DNA of 17,233 nt. Source: Roseiarcus sp036502965 (GTDB lineage: Bacteria; Pseudomonadota; Alphaproteobacteria; Rhizobiales; Beijerinckiaceae). Both the position numbers and the translations under genes were made by a program. The DNA lies in contig DASXXT010000060.1 of the NCBI GenBank assembly GCA_036502965.1, forward strand, positions 1-17,233, written 5' to 3'. How positions within the stretch are numbered: the stretch's first letter is position 1; the number at the start of each line of letters is the position of its first letter. Below, one piece after another: positions 6,380-13,841 of this stretch. The notes under the pieces are model-generated. The model was not told the DNA's origin. It searched no databases and saw only the letters and a list, made by a program, of their open reading frames with translations.

Positions 6380-7221
6380 ATGAAGAGCGTCGTCGTCACA
6401 GGAGTGTCGACCGGGATTGGCGCTGGGGCGGCCGCCGTCCTCGTCCGCAAGGGATGGCGGGTGTTTGGCAGCGTTCGCCGAGAGGTCGACGGGTTGGCGC
6501 TCCAACGCGAATATGGAGATGCGTTCACACCGCTCCTATTCGATGTCGAAGACGATGGTGCGATTTTGGACGCCGCCGACCAAGTGCGCTCCATGCTGCA
6601 AGGTCAGACGCTGGCGGGACTTGTGAACAATGCGGGCAGCTCATTCCCCGACCCGCTGCTCGTTCAGAGCGTTGCAGATTTTCGCAGACAGATAAACATC
6701 AATCTCGTTGGCACGTTCGCTGTGACGCGGGCTTTTGCGCCTCTTTTGGGAGCTGATCCCACGATGCACGGTCCCAAAGGACGTATCGTCAACATCAGTT
6801 CGGTTGGTGGCAAGATGGGGCCGCCTTTCCTCGGCGCCTACGCTGCAGCCAAGCACGGTGTCGAAGGCTTTTCGGAAAGCCTTCGACGCGAGCTTCAACT
6901 GGTTGGCATAGACGTGATCGTGGATCGGTGAGAACGGCCGTCTGGGATAAGGCGGAGGTCATGCCTCTTGACCACCTTGTCGCAACGATTTGGGAAGAGC
7001 CATACAAGTCGTTTCGCGCCTATATGATCTCGGAAGGCAGGAAAGGGCTTGAGCCCGAGGACGTCGGCGCCGTGATCGTAAAGGCTTTGGAGGTTGCTCG
7101 GCCGCGCACGCGATATGCGGTGCTGAATGGCAAGTTCCTGAACGCAACCCTGCCGTCCTTGCTTCCCGCGCGATGGGTCGACCGGATGATCGGGCGACAA
7201 CTTGGCTTGCTGCGCCCATGA
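6380..7221 (+). pseudogene. Short-chain dehydrogenase/reductase, frameshifted by a ~10-base deletion
   Basis: Two adjacent frames (6380-6930 and 6931-7221) together encode one classical SDR of about 280 residues. The N-terminal Rossmann motif TGVSTGIGAGAA binds NAD(P). NNAG is present in LVNNAGSSFP, and the catalytic residues are visible as NISSVGG and YAAAK. At 6914-6930 the frame changes. The first frame reads DVIVDR and stops, while the next resumes GSVRTAVWDKAE in the other frame. SDRs normally have about three more residues here (a V-x-P-G-S type loop that closes over the cofactor), so about 10 bases seem lost. Two GATCG copies (6916-6920 and 6923-6927) at the junction fit slippage. GGAGG seven bases before ATG 6380 is an ideal ribosome site. 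The substrate is unknown. Confidence 0.8.
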
Positions 7222-7373
7222 TCGAAGGGTGCGGCTTCGACGAAATAGCCGTGCTCGCGGAGGTTAAAGCGGCGACGGCTTTGGGGTGGACTCCTGATCG
7301 CTTTTGCGAAGCGCCGCCGGCGGATGGGCGCCTCGTCACCGATGACGCCGAGCCCGCTCCCTATGTCCGCTGC

Positions 7374-9490
7374 CTAATTCTTGGCTTTGGAGTTGAAGTC
7401 GAACATATCCATCATGTCGCTCAGGGCCGGGGAGTTCACGGGAACATAAGGATTCCCTTCCGCTGTGAGCGGATTTGGCAGAGCGTCCCGGCCCATCGGG
7501 CTCACCGGCCCGAGTCTCCAATTCGCTTCGATGAACTTCAGGGTCGAGGCGTGGTCCGAATAGCCGTGAGAGACATGGCCGCCAATGCTGTATGGAGAGA
7601 CGACAATCATCGGAATGCGCGTGCCGTCGCCGAAGAAGTCAAGCGGCTGGACATAGCCGGAATCCCAGTAGCCGCCGCCTTCGTCGAACGTGACCATGAT
7701 CGCTGTCTCGTCCCACAGCTTCGAATTGGTTTGTACGGCGTCGACGATCTTCTTGACGAACCCCTCGAACAGGATGAGTTTCGAGGACGCCGGGTGACCG
7801 TCGACGAAGGCGCTCGGCTTGACGTACGAAACTGCCGGCAACTCCCCGTCCGCGATCGCGGCATAGAAATCGGTCGTGTCCTTCAAGTGTTTGGTTCGCT
7901 CCGCAGCATTGGTCATGATTGATGTCGAATACTGCGCCCAGTTGCAGATATTGCAATATTGGTCGGATTTGTCGACGTTGTACTTATCCTTGAGGTAAAG
8001 ATTGAACTGGTCGCCGTAATAGGCCCAAGAAATATTCTTTGCGCTCAGCTTGTCGCCGATGGTCTCCACGCTTGACGGCGGGATCGTGTAGACGGTGTTG
8101 TTCGGATTGGTGTCCGTGTAGGCATTGGAGCCATCGCCGAAAAATCCGGGGTTATAGTTGTTGACGAGATAGTACCGGTTTGCGGCGCATTTCGCGGGAA
8201 CCGGTCGAGCCAGGGAGCCGAGATAGGTGAGCACGGCCCAGACGCCCGGCTGTGTCGAGTCGGCGCAGTTCACGTATGACCCGCCGCCGTAATTTTTTGG
8301 ACTTAGCGGATCGCGGGTGATCCAGGGAGTCTCTGCGTAGCTCGGGCCTTCGCCGTAGCCATCCTGGGTATAATAGTTGTTGGTTCCGCGCTGCGGATTA
8401 GGGTTCTCGATTTCGCTGACCGAATTCGGATTCCCAGCCGCGGGCGTATCAGGATTGGCGGGATTGACGCCGTAGTTGGGCGGGGTCGCGGGATTGCCTT
8501 CGCCGTCGCTGAACCAAGCCGGAGCGCCCGCGCCCAACATGATGTGATTGGCGCCCGTGCCGCCCATCAGCGGCTGATGATAATTGTCGCTCATCGTGTA
8601 GGCGTCGGCCAGATGTTTCAGATATGGCGCGTCGCCTTCGTGGACATTGTAGAAGCCCATCGAGGTTGAGCCCTCGCCGGTGGCTTCGTCGGTGAAGTTC
8701 GCCGATCGCGCCTTGCCGTTGGAGCCCGCGCCGACCGAGGTCTCGACCCATGGAAATAGATCGGCGGCACAGCCGGAGGCGTTCTGCGCGGTGGCCGCGG
8801 CGGCGTTGCAGTCGAGCTGCTGGTACATTTGGAAAAAACGGTGCACGGGACTTGCGTCATAAGCGTCATAAGGGTGCTTCGACGACGTGATCTGGAACGG
8901 ACCGGGTCGAAGACTGCTGGCGCCTCGCCCATCGTACGAGATGCGCGAATCAGGCGTCTTTTCTTTCTGCCCCGTGCCGCCGGTCAGAAGATACTTGAGA
9001 TAGTCGTCGGGAAGCCCGCTCTCGAGTTTGCCAGCCTTCGCTTCGTTTTCGGTGTGTCGCATGATGTCCCCGTTGCGGTCCCAAGGTCTCGGCAGACGTA
9101 CGGTGTCGCCGGACCGCCGACCAGAGCGGGCGGCAGCATGGCATAGGGCGCCTTAAGCGGCGTCAACTGGTAAGTCGTCGTGTCGGAGCCGTGGTATTGC
9201 AGGGCCTTGCCATAGTTGGGGCCCGGCGAACCGTCCGGATTGACGATCCTTTCCGACAACAGGTTCCAGACAGTCTCGCCCTTGTTGACCGGCTCGTAGG
9301 TGGCAAAGACGTGATCGAACGTCCGGTTCTCGCCAATGATAACGATCACGCGCTTTATCGGCGTCGCCGTCGCGGTGTCGTTGGCGTCCGCGGACGCCGC
9401 CGGGATCGAGGCGCCTGCGAGGGCGACGCCAGAAGCCAGCGCCTGCAATTTTCGACGAAATGCCGAGGTTCTCAAATCGAATGCCCTCAT
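7374..9490 (-). pseudogene. Secreted PF04185-type phosphoesterase (acid phosphatase/phospholipase C-like), frameshifted
   Basis: Two frames join near 9068-9071 into one protein of about 705 residues. The start ATG at 9490 has GGAGGA four bases upstream and an export signal ending near PAASADA; FRRKL gives it a faint twin-arginine look. The family core is clear. VIVIIGENRTFDH near residue 50 is the metal-site start. Further on are NVHEGDAPYLKHLADAYTMS, a SDNYHQPLMGGTGANHIM segment, VTFDEGGGYWDSG and RIPMIVVSPYS, with YSDHAS near the end. This family hydrolyses phosphate esters outside the cytoplasm. The shift is explained by one missing G in a GGGG run, since a fifth G would give ATGDIMRHTENEAKAGKL in frame. 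Both halves are otherwise undamaged. Confidence 0.82.
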
Positions 9491-9729
9491 AGCGTCCTCC
9501 GACTTTGGCGCGCTCACGGCGCTACACAAATCTCTCGCGATTTTTTTCACGCCACGCGCCGTAAAAAGCGGGCTGGCTGCCGGCATCCTATAGACGACCC
9601 AAACTCTCGAATACCGCCTCGGGAACGTGGTCGCCTTTGTGGGCTTTCATTTCCTGCAGAACAGTAGGTAAGGATTGGGGATGCGCTTGATCCTCCGAGC
9701 GCGCCCTCGGCGTGCTTTCTAACCCGCTG

Positions 9730-11392
9730 CTAGTCGCCCGCGCCAATCGTCTTCACGAGTTTGCGGATATCCATCAAAGGCAGGGGATTTGCCGGGTCCT
9801 GAAGATTAGGAACCGTATCGTTCGACGCTCCGCCGGGAGAGCGCTTGATATTGGGAAAATCGACGATGGATTTGTCAAACTCGCCGATCGGCAAGCCAAT
9901 CAGCGAAACAACCCAGCCATTGTCATAGCCGGCGTAGCGCCCCGGGGAGGTGGTCGGCGTGCGCGTGCTCACCGCGCCATTGAAAGTCATGTCGTATTTC
10001 TCGAACGGGTCCATGGTGAGGTTGTAGATCGAGCCGATCGCGCCGAGATCCTGCTTGGGGCCAAGCCACGTGTCCTTCGAGGTGTAGAGGTATTTCCAGG
10101 CGATATGGAGGTCCGGGTTCTCGGGATCGTCGCCGATGTCGGCGCGAGCGCCGGCGAAACTCTCACCGTCGATATAGATCCATGAGTTGCGCGCCGAATG
10201 CCGTGCCTTGCCCATGATGTAGGCGCTGTTGTCGATGCTGTCGAAATAGATCGGCTTGCCATCGTTGTCCGTCCAGGCGCCGTGGGGCGGCGGGGTAAGA
10301 CCGGCCATCGTCGCCAGCGTCGACCAGAGGTCGATATGCGACATCATCTCGCCGTAACGCGCGCCCGCAGGAATCTTGCCGGGCGCCCACATGATCCCGG
10401 GCACACGGAAACCGCCCTCGAACGGCGAACCCTTCTCACCACGGAACGGAACCGTGCCCGCGTCCGGCCACGCATCCTGCCATGCGCCGTTGTCAGCCGT
10501 GATGATGACGATGGTGTTGGGCGCCTCGGCCCGGATTTCATCCATGACCTTGCCGATGTTGGAATCCAGCTCCAGCATCGCGTCGGAATAGTCGCCAAGA
10601 CGCGATTTGCCGATGAACGCTTTGGCGGGGATGTTCGGGTTGTGCATCTTCATGAAATTCACATCCATGAAGAACGGCTTCGCGTCCTTGGCGTGCTGCT
10701 TGATATAGTCGACAGCCGAGTTGGCCTGCCGAACGTCGAACTCATGCAGATAATCGTAGTCGATGCGGGCGACCTTGGTCGCGGGTTTGCCCGCGACTCC
10801 TTCCCATTCGTACAGATTGACGATCTTCTGATACCCGTCCCAATAGGCGGCGTTGAATTTCGGAAACCAGGGATGGGCGAAGTTGGACGTGTCGTCGTAA
10901 GTGTAGACGCCGGGATAATAGGCGGCGAACTCCTTCATTTCGTCGAAGCCATGTTCGATCGGGTAGAACTTCGGCTGATCGCCCAGATGCCACTTGCCCG
11001 AGAAATAAGTGCCATAGCCGTTTTTCTGGAAAAACTCGGCGATCGTCGGCGTGGACTTCGTCAGGCCGTTCTCATCGCCGGGCACAACGACCACTGAGAG
11101 GGCCGAACGGATGGGAATGCGCCCGGTCATGAACGAGGCGCGGCCGGCGGTGCAACTCGCCTGACCATACCAACTGGTGAACACGGCGCCTTCCTGGGCG
11201 ACGCGATCGACGTTCGGGGTCGGATGGCCGAGGTTCGCGCCCGCCATAGGCGCCGAAATCGTTCCAGCCGGTGTCGTCGGTCATCAGCATGACGATGTTG
11301 GGCCGCTTGTCCTGCGCGTATGCCGGGAAAGGCGCCACAACTAGCGCGCCCAGCGCGATCGCGCCAAATTTCAAGTGACTTTGGGTTTTCAC
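9730..11392 (-). pseudogene. Secreted arylsulfatase, frameshifted near its N-terminus
   Basis: Two frames join at about 11240-11242 into a type I sulfatase of about 553 residues. The GTG start at 11392 has a G-rich site (GGGGGGA) just upstream and gives a signal peptide: KFGAIALGALVVAPFPAYA. Visible sulfatase elements are the metal-binding MTDDTGW, the site SCTAGRASFMTGR whose Cys (about residue 80) would become formylglycine, GKWHLGD, ITADNGAW, and EGGFRVPGIMWAPGKI. The core C-T-A-G-R is the Ala variant of the usual CxPxR. One extra base in a GGG run breaks the frame between GAYGG and ANLGHPTPNVD. The maturation enzyme is not in this window. Together with the phosphoesterase downstream it suggests scavenging of phosphate and sulfate from organic esters. 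Confidence 0.85.
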
Positions 11393-11501
11393 GTCGTCCC
11401 CCCATATGGCGATGTTAAACGGCTTCGTTGCTTGGACCTCCGCGGGCGAGATCTGGGCCTGCGCTCCCGGCGCCGCTTGGTTCAACAATCAAGACGACCT
11501 A

Positions 11502-11513
11502 GGTATTCATACC
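11502..11513. promoter_or_regulatory. Palindrome GGTAT-TC-ATACC upstream of the sulfatase
   Basis: This is a perfect 5-bp inverted repeat with a 2-bp centre, 110 bases before the sulfatase GTG. It shares its half-site (GGTAT/ATACC) with a second palindrome 54 bases further upstream. Paired sites of this kind suit a dimeric regulator of GntR or similar type, an inference from shape only. Confidence 0.45.
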
Positions 11514-11553
11514 GAGTGACATGAAGGGACAATGAACCAAATGTGGCGGTCCA

Positions 11554-11569
11554 ATACCAAGATTGGTAT
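11554..11569. promoter_or_regulatory. Palindrome ATACCAA-GA-TTGGTAT upstream of the sulfatase
   Basis: This is a perfect 7-bp inverted repeat with a 2-bp centre. TTGGTA-type half-sites are common in operators of GntR-family (FCD) regulators, but no such gene lies in this window. Its centre is 54 bases, about five helical turns, from the centre of the palindrome at 11502-11513, which would allow looping or cooperative binding. Confidence 0.5.
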
Positions 11570-11793
11570 GAAGGATAGCATCGCCGTTATCGCTCTCGCA
11601 CTCTCGTCCTAGAACCGCGATGCAGGTTGAGCCAGGCGGGTCTCGGGCCAAGGCGGCCCCTCATCCTCGCCAACGCCCTCATCCGCGATCAGCGAAAATG
11701 GTCCCCAAATACCCCTTGACCCGCACGGGCGCTACAAGATGCGCCGCGAAAATTGAACATTAGCGCGATTTGAGGCGGATATGGACCAACCGC

Positions 11794-12534
11794 TCAGGTT
11801 AATTCCACCTGCCAAGTCTGTAGTCTGTAGAGGCCGCCCACGGCCTGGACGTGGCCTGCGTTCACCGCGGCGCTGACGATCGGCCCGGCCGCATTCAGTG
11901 TCGCGACGTTGCGGCGGATGTTTTCCTTGGTCGCGTTGAGGAGACGGTCCCCGGGCTGGTTGACCACGGCCTCGACTGCCGGTCCTATCCCGGCGACAAG
12001 CGCGGGCAGATGGCCGCGCAGGGTCGCCTTGTCCACGATCGCAGAGATCGTCGCCTTGATCGCACCGCAGGATTCGTGCCCGAGCACCATGATGAGCGGC
12101 GTCTTCAGCGCGTTCAGCGCATATTCGAAGCTTGCGAGATTGTCGGGGTTGACGACATTGCCGGCGACGGGGCAGATGAAAAGGTCGCCAGGTGCGCTGT
12201 CGAAAACGAATTCAGGTACGACGCGCGAATCCGCACAGCTCAAGATGCAGGCGTAGGGGTTCTGCCCGCCAATGAGCGCCTCGCGTCCGGCGACGAAATC
12301 CTGGCGCCTAGCGATGCCGCTCACGTAGCGTGCGTTGCTCTCCATGAGGCGATCGAGAGCCTCCCCAGGCGAGACGACGTTCTCTGGCTTCGGCGGCGGC
12401 CGGTCGCTTGCTTCGGCGAGCGCGCGGAACGGCGCCGCCGCGGCGGCCACAAGGCCGAACCCGAGGGCCAAAGCGCTCCGCCGGTCGAGGGCAGCTCGAT
12501 GATCGGCGGCCTTCAGGCCGCATGAATCGCACAT
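11794..12534 (-). CDS. Beta-class carbonic anhydrase, exported by the Tat pathway
   Basis: The 246-residue enzyme hydrates CO2 to bicarbonate. The zinc ligands of the beta class are present: Cys100 in ILSCADSRVVPE, and His153 and Cys156 in VLGHESCGAI. The catalytic Asp102-Arg104 pair is also present. A twin-arginine style signal (DRRSALALGFGLVAAAAAP, about residues 17-35) implies export of the folded, metal-loaded enzyme to the periplasm. It is preceded by a Cys-containing stretch, MCDSCGLKAADH. GGAGA seven bases before ATG 12534 supports the start. Periplasmic beta enzymes help retain or supply inorganic carbon near the membrane. The gene stands alone, with the sulfatase far downstream on the same strand. 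Both active-site and length features look intact. Confidence 0.9.
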   Translation of the reverse strand: MCDSCGLKAADHRAALDRRSALALGFGLVAAAAAPFRALAEASDRPPPKPENVVSPGEALDRLMESNARYVSGIARRQDFVAGREALIGGQNPYACILSCADSRVVPEFVFDSAPGDLFICPVAGNVVNPDNLASFEYALNALKTPLIMVLGHESCGAIKATISAIVDKATLRGHLPALVAGIGPAVEAVVNQPGDRLLNATKENIRRNVATLNAAGPIVSAAVNAGHVQAVGGLYRLQTWQVELT

Positions 12535-12954
12535 GAACTGTCTCCATTATGGTCGTCATTCTCCGTTCTTCCCTGAGGGGAAGTTTCAATGACGCTGGGT
12601 CGAGTGCTTAACCAAAATGTTCCTTAGCCTCGCACCGGCATTGCTGCTCCGGGGTCCGCCAGTTCCATTGATACGAAGAACGTCGGCGCCAACGCGATTG
12701 AGCGCTCGTCTTGCGGACCAGTACTTAGGCTTAGGCTCTTCGGCGGATCGGCCCGCAGGTCCGCCTCGTTTGGACAGAATCCAGAGTGCAGACTAATACG
12801 TGCCGTCACTTGAAATTTAAAGCCAACGATTGGCCGTCACGCTGCCAACCTTTCTATCAAAACTAATCCAAAGTTTAGAGTTATCGCCTTACCGACTATC
12901 TCATTGTTCTTCCGGTCAAATAGAAAATTGCTGGGATAAACGGCACTATCTCAG
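12535..12954. other. Gene-free stretch upstream of the carbonic anhydrase
   Basis: These 420 bases show no convincing gene. They contain a small hairpin CTTCCC-TGAG-GGGAAG (12568-12583), about 35 bases from the carbonic anhydrase start, in its leader. A short inverted repeat GCCAA-CGA-TTGGC lies at 12822-12834. From about 12790 the base composition turns clearly more AT-rich than the surrounding DNA. A 61-codon frame on the minus strand (12624-12809) has no ribosome site and no recognisable family. Confidence 0.5.
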
Positions 12955-12971
12955 GTGTGAAATAGTCACAC
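12955..12971. promoter_or_regulatory. Inverted repeat GTGTGA-N5-TCACAC before a small ORF
   Basis: These are perfect 6-bp arms around AATAG, ending one base before the AGGAGG ribosome site of the small ORF at 12984. It could be an operator or, in RNA, a hairpin that gates translation. It resembles a CRP site, but the spacing is 5 instead of 6. Confidence 0.45.
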
Positions 12972-12983
12972 AGGAGGCATCCA

Positions 12984-13244
12984 ATGTCCAGTCAACACAG
13001 GCGTTCGACAGCGAAGAGCTTCATTTTCCGGTTACTGATTTGTTCGGTCAGCTTGGCCTCACTGGTTGACGAGGCTACAGCCTCCAACCTACAAAAGCAC
13101 GAGACACGTCTCAAAAACTTATCGCGTGGCGTTGCTACGACCGCTCAGGGTTCGGCATCGCATAGCCGACACTCGCACACTAGCCATCGGATCTTCACTC
13201 GCAACGGAGAGCACTGCAATCGCATGTTGTGCCACGGCGTCTGA
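12984..13244 (+). CDS. Putative small exported protein, unknown family
   Basis: This is an 86-codon frame. AGGAGG at 12972-12977 is a perfect Shine-Dalgarno, six bases from the ATG. The N-terminus resembles a signal peptide: basic n-region MSSQHRRSTAK, a hydrophobic core FRLLICSVSLASLV, then a small-residue stretch (EATASN). The remainder is basic and His/Ser-rich, including SHSRHSHTSHR, and carries two Cys near the end. I recognise no family. Codon use is less GC-biased than in the neighbouring genes, which suggests a recent or foreign origin, or a non-coding role for the transcript. An intrinsic terminator follows 80 bases downstream. The main doubt is that the mature part shows no conserved pattern I know. 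Confidence 0.4.
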   Translation: MSSQHRRSTAKSFIFRLLICSVSLASLVDEATASNLQKHETRLKNLSRGVATTAQGSASHSRHSHTSHRIFTRNGEHCNRMLCHGV

Positions 13245-13324
13245 AAGAACGGCTTGTCGGCGCGAGCCCTTGCGAGCCCTCGCCCTCAGCGCATCATCCC
13301 TTGCGATGAGGACACGGTGAGCGC

Positions 13325-13360
13325 AAACAGGCTAGTCGCGCCGCGCGGGTAGCCTGTTTT
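13325..13360 (+). terminator. Intrinsic terminator, 10-bp stem plus T4
   Basis: AAACAGGCTA (13325-13334) and TAGCCTGTTT (13350-13359) are perfect inverted repeats. The 15-base loop can itself fold (CGCG with CGCG), and the stem ends in TTTT. It reads in the + direction and lies 80 bases after the small ORF, which supports rightward transcription through that region. Confidence 0.65.
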
Positions 13361-13376
13361 CGGTGATTGTCGTCAT

Positions 13377-13392
13377 TCCAACGAAAGTTGGA
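13377..13392. repeat. REP-like hairpin with GAAA loop
   Basis: TCCAAC-GAAA-GTTGGA is a 6-bp stem capped by a GNRA tetraloop, within CGTCATTCCAACGAAAGTTG. This layout resembles the widespread proteobacterial intergenic element with CGTCATTCC, a GAAA loop and a GGAAT arm. Only one copy is in this window, so repeat status is an inference. Confidence 0.35.
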
Positions 13393-13437
13393 TGCCGAGA
13401 ACTTGTCACGAGAACTTTGCCGAACGAAAGTCAGAAG

Positions 13438-13475
13438 GGCCTCGAAGCGCCGATCGCGGTCGGCGCTCGGAGGCC
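13438..13475. repeat. Strong 16-bp hairpin
   Basis: Left arm GGCCTC-GA-AGCGCCGA (13438-13453) pairs with right arm TCGGCGCT-CG-GAGGCC (13460-13475) except for a 2x2 internal mismatch. The loop is TCGCGG. Fourteen of 16 pairs, nearly all G-C, make it very stable. No T tract follows, so it is more likely a REP-type or structural element than a simple terminator. Confidence 0.5.
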
Positions 13476-13668
13476 GGAACGGGTTACGAGAACTCCAGAA
13501 TTGTTTGACATTTTGTTGCGTAAAAGCGAAACCCTGGCTATGATCCTCGGTGACGACGAACTCGACTGCCGAAATTCCCTCGGCGGCGCCAATGGCCGGC
13601 CAGGAGAAAGCAAAGAAAAGAGAGCCCTCGGCGCACAAGCTGGAACAGGGGCGGAAATTTTTTTATTT

Positions 13669-13702
13669 GAATCGGCTGTAACCCATTGAAAAGTCCCGAT
13701 TC
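13669..13702. repeat. Inverted repeat GAATCGG / CCGATTC
   Basis: Perfect 7-bp arms at 13669-13675 and 13696-13702 are separated by 20 bases. The left arm follows the run TTTTTTT in ATTTTTTTATTTGAATC. Read on the minus strand (the direction of ftsY-yciB), the hairpin is followed by AAATAAAAAAATTT, so it could contribute to ending that transcript. It is otherwise unexplained. Confidence 0.35.
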
Positions 13703-13705
13703 GGA

Positions 13706-13772
13706 AAAATAAACGTAAGTAAATGAAAGCAAATTAGCTTCCGTTTATTTTCGTTTATTGGCGTTTGCTTTC
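13706..13772. repeat. AT-rich block of 10-bp-phased repeats with two crossed inverted repeats
   Basis: CGTTTATT occurs at 13742-13749 and 13752-13759, with CGTTTGCT at 13762-13769, all exactly 10 bases apart. Two inverted pairs interleave: AAAATAAACG (13706-13715) with CGTTTATTTT (13742-13751), and GAAAGCAAA (13725-13733) with TTTGCTTTC (13764-13772). One-turn phasing of T-rich tracts would bend DNA. In RNA the crossed pairs have pseudoknot topology. The block lies 70 bases downstream of the yciB stop. No replication gene is near, so an iteron origin is not claimed. Confidence 0.5.
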
Positions 13773-13841
13773 TTCTATCTGCGGGGTTTCGCGGTCTGGT
13801 TGTGACGGGCTGTGTGTGCCGCGATGGCGGCCAGACGCGCC

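Larger units (their letters stand above)
11393..11793. other. Gene-free stretch upstream of the sulfatase
   Basis: These 401 bases separate the end of the carbonic anhydrase gene (leftward, 11794) from the start of the sulfatase (leftward, 11392). I see no convincing coding frame. The stretch holds the two GGTAT/ATACC palindromes described separately. It must also contain the sulfatase promoter, though no strong -35/-10 pair stands out. Confidence 0.6.
13361..13841. other. Gene-free stretch rich in hairpins and AT-rich repeats
   Basis: Between the terminator and the end of yciB I see no convincing gene. The stretch instead holds four separate symmetric structures: a small GAAA-loop hairpin, a 16-bp hairpin, a GAATCGG inverted repeat and an AT-rich repeat block, each listed on its own. 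The AT-rich part (13650-13775) differs sharply in composition from the rest of the window. An open frame at 13363-13689 on the + strand has no ribosome site or known domain. Confidence 0.55.

Noticed and set aside
7173..7922. 249-codon + frame after the SDR
   Set aside because: Most of it is antisense to the phosphoesterase. The 152-base non-overlapping part has no ribosome site or recognisable domain.
10198..11097. 299-codon open frame on the + strand
   Set aside because: It is a mirror of the sulfatase coding sequence, caused by GC-biased third positions. It shows no known motif or ribosome site.
12624..12809. 61-codon minus-strand frame (GTG start)
   Set aside because: It has no ribosome site, no family and no hydrophobic or domain pattern.
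12955..12971. CRP/cAMP site
   Set aside because: The arms match TGTGA/TCACA, but the spacer is 5 rather than 6 bases, so it is kept only as an inverted repeat of unknown function.
13742..13769. Iteron-type replication origin
   Set aside because: Only three short repeats are present, with no replication initiator gene or DnaA boxes nearby, and the context is chromosomal.
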